From: Gemmatimonadota bacterium
Lineage (GTDB): Bacteria > Gemmatimonadota > Gemmatimonadetes > Gemmatimonadales > GWC2-71-9
Assembly (NCBI GenBank): GCA_016720805.1
Contig: JADKJZ010000014.1
Location: forward strand, 372,001 to 436,000
DNA: 64,000 bases
Direction: 5' to 3'
In this document: piece by piece, positions 23,365 to 32,379 of the stretch
Numbering within the stretch: position 1 is the stretch's first letter
Layout of the letters: each line of letters begins with the position of its first letter
Program-made: the position numbers and the translations under genes
The notes under the pieces: generated by a model
Databases searched by the model: none
What the model was told of the DNA's origin: nothing
The model's input: the letters and a program-made list of their open reading frames with translations, nothing else

Positions 23365-24491
23365 GGACACTGCTCCTGCTGGCGCTGCTCCCCGCGGTGC
23401 TCGCTGCGCAGGAGCCCGCCCGACCGAGGGCCAGAGATCTTGGCATCGCGCCGGGGATTTTTCGACCCGGTCCGCTGAACGCCATCACCGATGTGGCAGG
23501 CGTGCTCGTCGGACAGACCACGGTGCGCGAGGGTGATTCGATCCGCACCGGCGTGACCGCGATTCTTCCGCATGGCGGCGATCTCTTCCGCGACCGTGTC
23601 CCCGCCGGGCTGCATGTCGGCAACGGCTTCGGCAAACTGCTTGGCGTGACCCAGCTCCGCGAGCTCGGCGAACTGGAAACGCCCATCCTGCTCACCTGCA
23701 CGCTCTGCGTCTGGCAGGCCGCCGATGCGATGGTGGCGTGGCAGCTCGCGCGGCCCGGGATGGCGTCGGTGCGCTCGATCAATCCGGTGGTGGCCGAGAC
23801 CAATGATGGCGGCCTCAACGCGATCCGCAGTCGACCGATCCGCCCGGCCCACGTGGTGTCGGCGCTTGAGGGGGCGTCCGCCGGGGCGGTCGCCGAGGGG
23901 AGCGTCGGTGCGGGGACGGGAACGGTCGCGTTCGGCTGGAAGGGTGGCATCGGGACTTCGTCGCGCAAGTTGCCGGCGTCGCTCGGTGGCTTCACGGTTG
24001 GCGTGCTGGTGCAGACCAACTTCGGTGGCGTGTTGCAGATCCTTGGCGCGCCAGTCGGCAAGGCGCTCGGGCGCTACTCCTATCGGACGCAGACGATGGC
24101 GGAGCGCGGCGATGGCTCGATCATCATCGTGGTCGCGACCGACGCGCCGCTGTCGGAGCGGCAGCTCGAGCGGCTGGCGGCGCGCGCGATGTTCGGGCTG
24201 GCGCGGACGGGCTCCGATGCCTCGAACGGCTCCGGTGACTACGCCATCGCCTTCTCGACTTCGGCCGACGTGCGACGCCACCCCACCGAGTCGGCGCCGC
24301 GGAGCCTGCGCGCCCTGCAGGACGACGCCGTCTCGCCGCTCTTCGAGGCGGTCATCGAGGCGACCGAAGAGGCGATCTACAATTCGCTCCTCCGCGCCAC
24401 GTCGGTCACGTCGAAGGGGCGCACGGTCGAGGCGATCCCGGTCGACTCCGTGCGCGCCATTCTCGCACGCTTCCGGGCGACGGAACGATGA
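23361..24491 (+). CDS. P1-family (DmpA-like) peptidase, exported
   Basis: 376 residues with a signal peptide (LLLLALLPAVLAAQ). The fold is that of the DmpA/beta-peptidyl aminopeptidase family, which cleaves itself to expose an N-terminal nucleophile. The self-cleavage and nucleophile segment is GDGSIIIVVATDAPL, with the Ser after Gly. Other family landmarks are NAITDVAGVLVGQTT, GLHVGNGFGK and GSDASNGSGDYAIAFST. Relatives release N-terminal D- or beta-amino acids from peptides. Overlaps on both sides place it in an operon with the small membrane protein and RidA. Confidence 0.92.
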   Translation: MRTLLLLALLPAVLAAQEPARPRARDLGIAPGIFRPGPLNAITDVAGVLVGQTTVREGDSIRTGVTAILPHGGDLFRDRVPAGLHVGNGFGKLLGVTQLRELGELETPILLTCTLCVWQAADAMVAWQLARPGMASVRSINPVVAETNDGGLNAIRSRPIRPAHVVSALEGASAGAVAEGSVGAGTGTVAFGWKGGIGTSSRKLPASLGGFTVGVLVQTNFGGVLQILGAPVGKALGRYSYRTQTMAERGDGSIIIVVATDAPLSERQLERLAARAMFGLARTGSDASNGSGDYAIAFSTSADVRRHPTESAPRSLRALQDDAVSPLFEAVIEATEEAIYNSLLRATSVTSKGRTVEAIPVDSVRAILARFRATER

Positions 24492-24874
24492 TGCGTCCGG
24501 TTGAGACGAGCGGCGCACCGACGCCGGCGGGGCACTACGTGCAGGGGATGGTGCATGGCGGCGTGGTCTACGTCTCAGGACAGCTGCCGATCGATCCAGC
24601 GACGGGCGTCGTGATCGACGGCGACATGACAGTGCAGGCGGAACGGACGCTGCAGAATGTCGCCGCCGTGCTCGAGGCGGCTGGCAGCGGGCTGGACCGC
24701 GTGCTCATGCTCACGGTCTTCGTCACCTCGCGCGAGGACTGGCCCGCGGTGAACGCGGTCTGCGCGAGGATGTTCGGTGCGCATCGTCCCGCGCGCGCGA
24801 TCGTCGGTGGGGCGGATTTGAAGCCGGGGTGCCGGATCGAGATCACCGCCGTCGGGATGATCAGTGCACGATGA
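24488..24874 (+). CDS. RidA-family protein (enamine/imine deaminase)
   Basis: 128 residues, normal RidA length. Landmarks are VYVSGQLPIDPATG, VQAERTLQNVAAVLEAAGSGLDRV and GCRIEITAVG, which holds the Arg expected to bind the carboxylate of the imine substrate. The trimeric protein hydrolyses reactive 2-aminoacrylate-type intermediates to keto acids and ammonia. Its ATG overlaps the peptidase stop, so amino acids freed by the P1 peptidase may be handled nearby, but that link is inference. Confidence 0.9.
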   Translation: MMRPVETSGAPTPAGHYVQGMVHGGVVYVSGQLPIDPATGVVIDGDMTVQAERTLQNVAAVLEAAGSGLDRVLMLTVFVTSREDWPAVNAVCARMFGAHRPARAIVGGADLKPGCRIEITAVGMISAR

Positions 24875-24976
24875 TCGATGATCGATGGTCGATGGTCGAA
24901 TCGATTGGTGTGGGGTGAGGGGTGAGGGGTGAGGGGTTTAACGAGGCCTCATCGATCATCGATGATCGATCATCGA
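24869..24976. repeat. Composite heptamer array: ATGATCG arms around GTGAGGG units
   Basis: ATGATCG/ATGGTCG units (24869-24907) and ATCATCG units (24950-24976) form outer arms. Three to four GTGAGGG units lie between them. It starts at the RidA stop codon and ends 18 bases before the M28 peptidase start. Confidence 0.87.
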
Positions 24977-24993
24977 ATTCTGGGAGAAGTGTT

Positions 24994-26220
24994 ATGCGAC
25001 GTATGATGTTGGCGGTGCTACTGCTTCTTTCGGCGACCTCGCTCTCCGCGCAAGCGAAGGCAAGTCGCGCGGATCGAGTCAACGTCGAGCGCATCCTGCG
25101 CACGCTGGCGCACGACTCGATGGAAGGGCGCGGGACGGCAACGCCGGGTGAGGAGCGCGCGGCCCGCTTCATCGCCGCGGAGATGAAGAAGATCGGCCTC
25201 AAGCCGATGGGCGATGACGGCTTCTTCCAGCGGGTGCCGATGGCGATGCTGGCGGCGAATCGTCCTGGTGGGGTGCGTCCGCCGACCGGCTGCCAGGCCG
25301 GGACCTTCAAGCTCAACGGCGATTCGGTCGCGACCCCGCTCTGGAAGTGCGTCGGTGCCGCGGCCCCTGCGCCCGGTGCGCCGGCCCCGGCGGCGGGCAC
25401 TCAGGTCACTACCTATCGCGTGCCCACCAATCCCGGTGCCGCGGTGCCGCGGCTCACCATGCTCCCCTCGATGGCGGTGTGGGACACGATGCCGGCCGCG
25501 ACGCGGCGCACTGGGCACAACGTCGTCGGCGTGATCCCGGGCAGGGATCCGAAGCTCAAGAACGAAGTGATCCTGGTGATGGCGCACTTCGACCATCTGG
25601 GCGTCCGCGGGCCGGGCGTCAATGGCGACTCGATCTACAACGGCGCGGATGATGACGCGTCGGGTACCACCGCCGTGCTCGAGATCGCCCGGGCCCTGAA
25701 GAAGGGAAAGGCGCCCAAGCGGACCGTCGTCTTTGCCACCATGACCGGCGAGGAGATGGGGTTGCTTGGCACCAACTACTTCATCGCCAATCCTCCGTTC
25801 CCGCTCAAGACGATGGTCGCCGGTTTCGAGATCGAAATGATCGGTCGGCCCGACTCGCTGGCCGGCGGACCGGGGAAGGCGTGGCTCACGGGCTATGAGC
25901 GGTCGACGATGGGTGACATGCTCAAGGCCAATGGGATCGCGATCGTCCCCGACCCGCGGCCGAGCCAGAACTTCTTCCGGCGCAGCGACAACTACGCCTT
26001 CGCGCGGATGGGAATCGTGGCGCACACGCTCTCGACCTTCAACCTGCACACCGACTATCACCGCCCCTCGGACGAGGCCGACAAGTTCGACTTCGACCAC
26101 ATGACGGCGGTCATCCAGGCCGGTGCGCAGGCGGTGCGGCATCTCGCGGATGGCGCCACGCCGGCCTGGCATGAAGGCGGCAAGCCGGCGCCACCGGCGC
26201 CGCGCCCGCCAGCGCCGTGA
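24994..26220 (+). CDS. M28-family aminopeptidase, exported
   Basis: 408 residues from the ATG at 24994 with GGGAGA upstream. The signal peptide is MLAVLLLLSATSLSAQ. The catalytic domain has the M28 zinc ligands in order: His in MAHFDHLG, bridging Asp in NGADDDASG, Glu pair in TGEEMGLLG, and His in HTDYHRPSDEADK. A protease-associated-like insertion with Ala/Pro-rich low complexity (about residues 110-140) precedes it. The enzyme removes N-terminal residues from peptides in the periplasm. The tail is Pro/Ala-rich. Its stop overlaps the start of the TSUP gene. Confidence 0.93.
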   Translation: MRRMMLAVLLLLSATSLSAQAKASRADRVNVERILRTLAHDSMEGRGTATPGEERAARFIAAEMKKIGLKPMGDDGFFQRVPMAMLAANRPGGVRPPTGCQAGTFKLNGDSVATPLWKCVGAAAPAPGAPAPAAGTQVTTYRVPTNPGAAVPRLTMLPSMAVWDTMPAATRRTGHNVVGVIPGRDPKLKNEVILVMAHFDHLGVRGPGVNGDSIYNGADDDASGTTAVLEIARALKKGKAPKRTVVFATMTGEEMGLLGTNYFIANPPFPLKTMVAGFEIEMIGRPDSLAGGPGKAWLTGYERSTMGDMLKANGIAIVPDPRPSQNFFRRSDNYAFARMGIVAHTLSTFNLHTDYHRPSDEADKFDFDHMTAVIQAGAQAVRHLADGATPAWHEGGKPAPPAPRPPAP

Positions 26221-26947
26221 TCGCGGCGCTCCTCCTTGCCCTGGCCGCGCGGGCCTACAGCGCGGTCGGCATGCGGGGGCCTCGGGATACCTCGCCGTCA
26301 TGGCACTGCTGGGGACGCCGGCCGCGACGATGCGGCCGACGGCCCTCCTGCTCAATCTCGTGGTCGCCACGATCGGCACCGTCCAGTTCACCCGGGCCGG
26401 CTACTTCCGCTGGTCGCTGTTCTGGCCGTTCGCCATCACCTCGATTCCCGCCGCCTGGCTGGGCGGCCGCCTGACGCTGCCGGAATCGGTGTACGGACTC
26501 ATTGTCGGCGGCGTCCTGCTCCTCTCGGCGCTCCGGCTCGTGCTGACGCGCGCCGCGTCCACGCAGGCCATCACGCCGCCGCGAACGTGGGTCGCGATGC
26601 TGGCTGGCGCAGGGCTCGGTCTCCTCTCCGGCCTGACCGGGGTCGGTGGCGGCATTTTTCTTTCGCCACTGCTGCTGCTCTGCGGCTGGGCGGATCTCCG
26701 CACCACCGCCGCGACGTCGGTTGCCTTCATCTTCGTGAACTCGGCCGCAGGGTTGCTCGGGCGGATGCCGCTCGGCGATGTCTTTCCCCCGGCCTTACCA
26801 CTCTGGATTCTCGCGGTCGTGGTCGGCGGCGGGGTCGGCGCGACCCTCGGCAGTCGGAAATTGCCGGTGCCGATCCTGCGGATGGTGCTCGCACTCGTGC
26901 TGGTAGTCGCAGGGGGCAAGATGCTGGTTGGAGCCCTCGGCCGATGA
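26217..26947 (+). pseudogene. TauE/SafE (TSUP) permease, 5' frameshift
   Basis: The native GTG at 26217 overlaps the M28 stop (GTGA) and opens with the family start VIAALLLALAARAYSAVG. About 18 codons in, near base 26270, the frame must shift for HAGASGYLAVMALLGTP and the rest of the permease, which is intact to 26947. Adding one C (GGCAT to GGCCAT) would restore the normal GHAGASGYL junction. Later parts match the family: GLLSGLTGVGGGIFLSP and GVGATLGSRKLP. Relatives export sulfite, sulfoacetate or other organic anions. It is either a fresh null allele, an assembly error, or translated from an internal start such as 26300. Confidence 0.8.
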
Positions 26948-27483
26948 CCGGCGGCGCGGCCGAGGTGTCGACCAGGAAGCGTCACATGGTCGGCGGGGTG
27001 CTCGCCATCGCCACTCTCTACATGGTCGCCACCGCGGAGCAATGGCATTTCCTTGACAACGTGAACCTGCCGGTCCACGAGACGGGGCACCTGGTTTTTG
27101 CCTGGGGCGGCGAGGTGTTGACGGCGCTCGGTGGAACGTTGTTCCAGCTGATCGTGCCGGCCCTCTTCGCATTCTCGTTCCACCGGCGTGGCGATCCGGC
27201 GGGGACTGGCGCCGGGATCTGGTGGGTCGGCCAGAATTGCCTGTACATCGCGCGGTACCTCGCCGATGCACCGGTCCAGGAACTGCCTTTGGTCGGTGGT
27301 GGCGAGCACGATTGGGCGTTCCTGCTCGCCGAGTGGAATCTGCTGCACCGGGCCGACGCGATCGCGAGGGCGGTGCGGCTCGTCGGCGTGGTCGGGATGG
27401 CGGTTGGGGCGGTGGTCGCCTGGCAGGGACGCCGCCCGGCTGGCGCCACCCCGCAACTGACGGGCGGGCACGCGGAGGATTAG
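26944..27483 (+). CDS. Membrane protein with an HExxH motif
   Basis: 179 residues; the ATG overlaps the TSUP stop (ATGA). Four to five hydrophobic segments are seen, for example VGGVLAIATLYMVATAEQW and LFQLIVPALFAFSFH. Between the first two lies NLPVHETGHLVFAWGGE, in which His45-Glu46-x-x-His49 has the form of a zinc protease site close to the membrane, as in site-2 proteases. The usual partner motif NPDG is absent and I cannot see a third ligand with certainty. A protease is possible but not shown. It lies just before the formate operon, 35 bases away. Confidence 0.72.
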   Translation: MTGGAAEVSTRKRHMVGGVLAIATLYMVATAEQWHFLDNVNLPVHETGHLVFAWGGEVLTALGGTLFQLIVPALFAFSFHRRGDPAGTGAGIWWVGQNCLYIARYLADAPVQELPLVGGGEHDWAFLLAEWNLLHRADAIARAVRLVGVVGMAVGAVVAWQGRRPAGATPQLTGGHAED

Positions 27484-27518
27484 ACTTCATCGGCTTGCCA
27501 GCCCAACAGGAGCCAGCG

Positions 27519-28022
27519 ATGGACGACCGCAGTGGAAGCCCGCGGGATGCCGGACGCGACCTCGAGACCGTGCGTGACCTGCTCATTCAGGTGACGCCAG
27601 CGCCCGGTGCCCTGCTCCCGCTTCTGCATGAGGTGCAAGGGTGCCTCGGCTACATCCCCAAGGATGCCATTCGCCTGATCGCGCACGCGCTCAATCTGTC
27701 GCGCGCCGAGGTGCAGGGTGTGGTGTCGTTCTATCATGACTTCCATGAGGAGCCAACGGCGGACCATGTGGTCCAGCTCTGCATGGCCGAGGCCTGTCAG
27801 GCGGTGGGATGCCGAGCGCTGGCGGATCATGCGAAGTCGCAGTGCGGTGTCGGTTTTCATGAAGCGACCCCTGATGGCCGGCTCCAGTTGGAGCCGGCCT
27901 ATTGTTTTGGCAATTGTGCCGCGGGCCCGACGATCCGCGTTGACGACCGGGTCTATGGTCGGGTCACGGCCGCGCGTTTCGATGCGCTGACCGCGGTACT
28001 TCGGGCGGAGGCGTCCTCGTGA
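27519..28022 (+). CDS. fdsG: Formate dehydrogenase gamma subunit (NuoE-like)
   Basis: 167 residues from an ATG with AGGAG six bases upstream. It is a NuoE-type thioredoxin-like ferredoxin: a helical N-domain with LLPLLHEVQGCLGYIPKDAI, then a [2Fe-2S] site made by Cys88 and Cys93 (CMAEAC) and Cys129 and Cys133 (CFGNC). In soluble NAD-dependent formate dehydrogenases this subunit pairs with FdsB to pass electrons to NAD+. It is the first gene of the formate operon; the next start overlaps its stop. Confidence 0.93.
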   Translation: MDDRSGSPRDAGRDLETVRDLLIQVTPAPGALLPLLHEVQGCLGYIPKDAIRLIAHALNLSRAEVQGVVSFYHDFHEEPTADHVVQLCMAEACQAVGCRALADHAKSQCGVGFHEATPDGRLQLEPAYCFGNCAAGPTIRVDDRVYGRVTAARFDALTAVLRAEASS

Positions 28023-29572
28023 CGACACGCATCTTCGTCCCGGGCGACACGACCGCGTGGTCCCTGGGTGCCGACGAGGTGGCCGATGCCATCGCCGCCG
28101 AGGTCGCGACGCGCGGACTCTATGCCACGGTGGTGCGGACGGGCTCACGCGGGCTGTACTGGCTCGAGCCGCTGATCGAGATCGAGACGCCGGCGGGTCG
28201 CCACGGATTCGGACCGATCGACATCGACGACGTTGCGTCGCTCTTTGCCGCGGGCGGGCTGCCGAGCACGGCGCATCCCCGATCGGTCGGTCTGGTCGAG
28301 TCGATTCCGTTCCTGGCCGAGCAACAACGACTGACCTTCGCCCGCGCCGGCGTGATCGATCCACGGTCATTGGCCGAGTACCGGGCGCACGGCGGTGGGG
28401 TCGGGCTCAATGCGGCGCTGACGATGACTCCGCGACAGATCATCGAGGCGATCACCGCCTCCGGGCTGCGGGGCCGCGGCGGTGCCGCGTTTCCGGCGGG
28501 GATCAAGTGGCAGACGGTGCACGATGCGCCGGGGGCGCAGAAGCACATTGTCTGCAATGCGGATGAAGGCGACAGCGGGACTTTCGCCGACCGCCTGCTG
28601 ATGGAGGCCGATCCGTTCCAGCTGATCGAGGGGATGGCGATCGCCGCCCTGGCCGTCGGCGCCACCGATGGCGTGATCTACCTGCGGTCGGAATATCCGC
28701 GCACCCAGGGCTTGCTTGACGAAGTGCTGCAGCTGGCGCGCGAGGATGGCATGCTCGGGCCCAATGCCTTCGGGCCGGGGCGGTCATTCGACATCCAGCT
28801 GTTTCTGGGGGCGGGCGCCTACATCTGCGGCGAAGAGACCGCGCTGCTGGAGAGCCTCGAGGGGAAGCGCGGGACGGTGCGGCCCAAGCCACCACTGCCG
28901 GCAATCCGCGGGTTGCATGCGGATCCGACGTTGGTGCACAACGTGCTCTCGCTGGCCGCCGCGACGACGATTCTGGCCAAGGGTGCGGACCACTACGCCG
29001 GCTTCGGCGTCGATCGGTCACGCGGGACCATGCCATTCCAGCTCGGCGGCAACATCGCCCGCGGTGGGATCGTGGAACTGCCCTTCGGCGCGACTCTCAC
29101 GACGATACTCGATCACTTTGGTGGCGGCTCGCGGAGCGGGCGTCCGCTGAAGGCGGTGCAGGTCGGTGGACCGCTCGGTGCCTACCTCCCTGCGGCCCAG
29201 TGGGATGCACCGCTCGCCTACGAATCGTACGCCGCGATCGGGGCCATGCTCGGCCACGGTGGCATCGTCGCCTTCGACGACTCGGTGGACATGGCCGAGC
29301 AGGCCGAATTCGCGATGCAGTTCTGCGCCGACGAGTCGTGCGGCAAGTGCACGCCCTGCCGGATCGGGTCGACCCGCGGCGTCGAGGTGATCCAGCGCCT
29401 GCGCCGAGGGGAGCAGCCCGAGCGCCAGTTGGCCGTGTTGCAGGACCTCTGCGAGGCACTTGAACTCGGCTCACTTTGTGCCCTTGGTGGTCTCACCCCC
29501 ATGCCGGTTCGCAGTGCGCTCACGCACTTCGCCAGTGACTTCCCGCTCGCGGCCGAGGCGCTTCCCCGATGA
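28019..29572 (+). CDS. fdsB: Formate dehydrogenase beta subunit (NuoF-like, FMN/NADH)
   Basis: 517 residues from a GTG overlapping the fdsG stop. Residues 1-100 form the N-terminal thioredoxin-like extension found in FdsB. The NuoF core follows: NADH-binding GLRGRGGAAFPAGIKW, FMN-binding GAYICGEETALLESLEG, and a [4Fe-4S] site in ESCGKCTPCRIGS plus a distal Cys (GSLCALGG). It takes electrons from the gamma and alpha subunits and reduces NAD+ at FMN. The arrangement is that of the cytosolic, oxygen-tolerant formate dehydrogenases of Cupriavidus and Rhodobacter. Confidence 0.95.
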   Translation: MTTRIFVPGDTTAWSLGADEVADAIAAEVATRGLYATVVRTGSRGLYWLEPLIEIETPAGRHGFGPIDIDDVASLFAAGGLPSTAHPRSVGLVESIPFLAEQQRLTFARAGVIDPRSLAEYRAHGGGVGLNAALTMTPRQIIEAITASGLRGRGGAAFPAGIKWQTVHDAPGAQKHIVCNADEGDSGTFADRLLMEADPFQLIEGMAIAALAVGATDGVIYLRSEYPRTQGLLDEVLQLAREDGMLGPNAFGPGRSFDIQLFLGAGAYICGEETALLESLEGKRGTVRPKPPLPAIRGLHADPTLVHNVLSLAAATTILAKGADHYAGFGVDRSRGTMPFQLGGNIARGGIVELPFGATLTTILDHFGGGSRSGRPLKAVQVGGPLGAYLPAAQWDAPLAYESYAAIGAMLGHGGIVAFDDSVDMAEQAEFAMQFCADESCGKCTPCRIGSTRGVEVIQRLRRGEQPERQLAVLQDLCEALELGSLCALGGLTPMPVRSALTHFASDFPLAAEALPR

Positions 29573-32379
29573 TCGCATCAACTCCTGCCCGGGTGGATCT
29601 CGGGACGCCGCCCGTGGATGGCACGGCGCGCGTCCAACTCACCATCGATGGCATCGCGGTCGAGGCAGCCGTCGGCACGTCGATCATGCGCGCCGCCCGT
29701 GAGGCCGGCGTGGCGGTGCCCAAACTCTGCGCCACCGACTCGCTGGAGGCCTTCGGCTCCTGCCGGCTCTGTCTGGTGCACGTGGAGGGCCGGCGCGGTC
29801 TCCCCGCCTCGTGTACCACGCCGGTGGCCGAGGGGATGGTGGTGCACACGCAGACGGAGCAGGTGGCCCGGGTGCGACGCAGCGTGATGGAGCTCTACAT
29901 CTCCGATCACCCGCTGGACTGCCTGACCTGTGCGGCGAACGGCGACTGCGAGCTGCAGGACATGGCGGGGGCGGTGGGCCTGCGCGAGGTGCGCTACGGG
30001 ACCCAGGGTGCGAACCACCTCGGCGCGACCCCCGACAACTCCAATCCCTACTTCTCGTTCGATCCGGCGAAGTGCATCGTCTGCTCGCGCTGCGTGCGCG
30101 CGTGCGAGGAGATCCAGGGGACGTTCGCGCTGACCATCGACGGCCGCGGCTTCGGCTCGACGGTGAGCGCCGGCATGAACGAGTCGTTCCTCGCCTCGGA
30201 GTGCGTGTCGTGCGGCGCCTGCGTGCAGGCGTGCCCGACGGCGACCCTGATCGAGAAGACGGTGATCGAGCATGGCCAGCCGGAGCGCACGGTGAAGACC
30301 ACCTGCGCCTACTGCGGCGTCGGCTGCTCGTTCAATGCGGAAATGAAGGGGAACGACGTGGTGCGGATGGTCCCCGACATGGACGGCGGGGCCAACGAGG
30401 GGCACTCCTGCGTCAAGGGACGCTTTGCCTGGGGCTATGCCACCCACAGCGACCGGGTCACCACGCCGCTGATCCGCGAGCGGACCAGCGACCCGTGGCG
30501 GGTCGCGTCGTTCGACGAGGCGATCGCCTTCGCGGCGTCGCGCTTCAGGGCGATCCAGGCCGAGCATGGGCGCGGGGCCATCGGCGGCATTTCGTCGTCG
30601 CGTTGCACGAATGAGGAAGTCTACGTGGTGCAGAAGATGGTGCGCGCCGCGTTCGCCAACAACAACATTGACACCTGCGCGCGCGTCTGCCATTCGCCGA
30701 CTGGCTACGGCCTGAAGCAGACCTTCGGCACCTCGGCAGGGACCCAGGACTTCCGATCGGTCGAATCGGCCGACGTGATCCTGGTGATCGGCGCCAACCC
30801 GACCGACGCCCACCCGGTCTTCGGCTCGCGAATGAAGAAGCGCCTGCGCGAGGGGGCAAAGCTGATCGTCGCCGATCCGCGGCGCATCGACCTGGTTCGC
30901 AGTCCGCACGTCGCGGCCACCCACCACCTCCAGCTGCGCCCCGGGACGAACGTCGCGCTCATCAATGCGCTGGCGCACGTGGTGGTGACGGAAGGACTCG
31001 TCAACGAGGCGTTCGTCGCCGAGCGATGCGATGCGGCGTCGTTCGGGCAGTGGCGCGACTTCATCGCCCGGGATGCGCAGTCGCCGGAGGCAACCGAATC
31101 GATCACCGGCGTGCCCGCCGCCGAGGTGCGTGCCGCCGCCCGCCTCTACGCGACGGCGCCGAACGGCGCGATCTACTATGGGCTCGGCGTCACCGAGCAC
31201 AGCCAGGGCAGCACGATGGTCATGGGGATCGCCAACCTCGCGATGGCGTGCGGACAGATCGGTCGCGAGGGCGTCGGCGTGAATCCGCTGCGGGGCCAGA
31301 ACAATGTCCAGGGCGCCTGTGACATGGGGTCGTTCCCGCACGAGTTGCCCGGGTATCGCCACATCTCCGATTCCACCGTCCGGGGCAGCTTCGAGGCGGC
31401 GTGGGACGTGTCCCTCGACCCCGAACCGGGTTTCCGCATTCCGAACATGCTGGCGGCCGCGACCAGCGGCCAGTTCCGCGGGCTCTTCGTGCAAGGGGAG
31501 GACATCGCCCAGTCCGATCCCGACATGACCCACGTCACCGCCGCACTCGGCGCGCTCGACTGCCTGGTCGTGCAGGACCTCTTCCTCAACGAAACGGCCA
31601 AGTTCGCGCACGTCTTCCTGCCGGGCACGGCGTTCCTCGAGAAGGACGGCACCTTCACGAATGCCGAGCGGCGCATCAACCGTGTCCGACCGGCGATGCC
31701 GCCGAAGCCGGGATTGTTCGAGTGGGAGGTCGTCTGCCGGCTCGCGACGGCAATGGGGTACCCGATGCACTACGAGTCGGCGGCCCAGATCATGGATGAA
31801 ATTGCCGCCCTGACCCCCGCCTTCGCCGGGGTGTCCTTTGCCTATCTCGATGAGGTCGGCAGCGTGCAGTGGCCCTGCACGGCGGCGACGCCGATGGGCA
31901 CGCCGGTGATGCACGCCGACCGCTTCGTGCGCGGGAGTGGCCGTTTCCTCATCACCCAGTTCGTACCGACGGAGGAGCGCACCACTCGGCGCTTCCCCCT
32001 GCTGCTCACCACCGGCCGCATCCTCTCGCAATACAATGTGGGGACCGCGACCCGGCGAACCAGCAACGTCGTCTGGCACCCGCGCGATGTCCTGGAGATC
32101 CATCCGGCTGATGCGGAGATGCGCGGCATCCTCGATCACGACACCGTTGAGCTGTCCAGCCGGATGGGCGAGATCATGCTGCAGGCGCATGTGACCGACC
32201 GGGTGCCACCGGGCGTGGTGTACACCACCTTTCACTACCCCGAGCTCGCCGCAAACGTCATCACGACCGAGTACTCCGATTGGGCCACGAACTGCCCCGA
32301 GTACAAGGTCACGGCGGTCGAGGTGCATCCGATCGGCGTCCAATCGCTGGCCCGGCAGGCGACCGAGGCGCTGACGTGA
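29569..32379 (+). CDS. fdsA: NAD-dependent formate dehydrogenase alpha subunit, Mo-bis-MGD
   Basis: 936 residues; the ATG overlaps the fdsB stop. Domains in order: a [2Fe-2S] ferredoxin (Cys in ATDSLEAFGSCRLC), a NuoG-like His-Cys cluster (SDHPLDCLTCAANGDCELQ), two [4Fe-4S] clusters (CIVCSRCVRACEE and CVSCGACVQACP), then the molybdopterin oxidoreductase domain with its own cluster (CAYCGVGCSF). The Mo ligand is Cys374 in ARVCHSPTGYG, encoded by TGC, so no selenocysteine is used. It oxidises formate to CO2. The set of FeS motifs is complete, so the enzyme should be active if cofactor is inserted. Confidence 0.97.
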   Translation: MIASTPARVDLGTPPVDGTARVQLTIDGIAVEAAVGTSIMRAAREAGVAVPKLCATDSLEAFGSCRLCLVHVEGRRGLPASCTTPVAEGMVVHTQTEQVARVRRSVMELYISDHPLDCLTCAANGDCELQDMAGAVGLREVRYGTQGANHLGATPDNSNPYFSFDPAKCIVCSRCVRACEEIQGTFALTIDGRGFGSTVSAGMNESFLASECVSCGACVQACPTATLIEKTVIEHGQPERTVKTTCAYCGVGCSFNAEMKGNDVVRMVPDMDGGANEGHSCVKGRFAWGYATHSDRVTTPLIRERTSDPWRVASFDEAIAFAASRFRAIQAEHGRGAIGGISSSRCTNEEVYVVQKMVRAAFANNNIDTCARVCHSPTGYGLKQTFGTSAGTQDFRSVESADVILVIGANPTDAHPVFGSRMKKRLREGAKLIVADPRRIDLVRSPHVAATHHLQLRPGTNVALINALAHVVVTEGLVNEAFVAERCDAASFGQWRDFIARDAQSPEATESITGVPAAEVRAAARLYATAPNGAIYYGLGVTEHSQGSTMVMGIANLAMACGQIGREGVGVNPLRGQNNVQGACDMGSFPHELPGYRHISDSTVRGSFEAAWDVSLDPEPGFRIPNMLAAATSGQFRGLFVQGEDIAQSDPDMTHVTAALGALDCLVVQDLFLNETAKFAHVFLPGTAFLEKDGTFTNAERRINRVRPAMPPKPGLFEWEVVCRLATAMGYPMHYESAAQIMDEIAALTPAFAGVSFAYLDEVGSVQWPCTAATPMGTPVMHADRFVRGSGRFLITQFVPTEERTTRRFPLLLTTGRILSQYNVGTATRRTSNVVWHPRDVLEIHPADAEMRGILDHDTVELSSRMGEIMLQAHVTDRVPPGVVYTTFHYPELAANVITTEYSDWATNCPEYKVTAVEVHPIGVQSLARQATEALT

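Noticed and set aside
30688..30690. Possible selenocysteine in formate dehydrogenase
   Set aside because: The Mo-ligand codon is TGC (Cys) and no in-frame TGA is present.
29578..32343. Long open frame of 921 codons on the minus strand
   Set aside because: It is exactly antisense to fdsA, whose protein is fully recognised. High GC makes long antisense frames by chance; the product is a low-complexity Arg/Ala/His-rich sequence.
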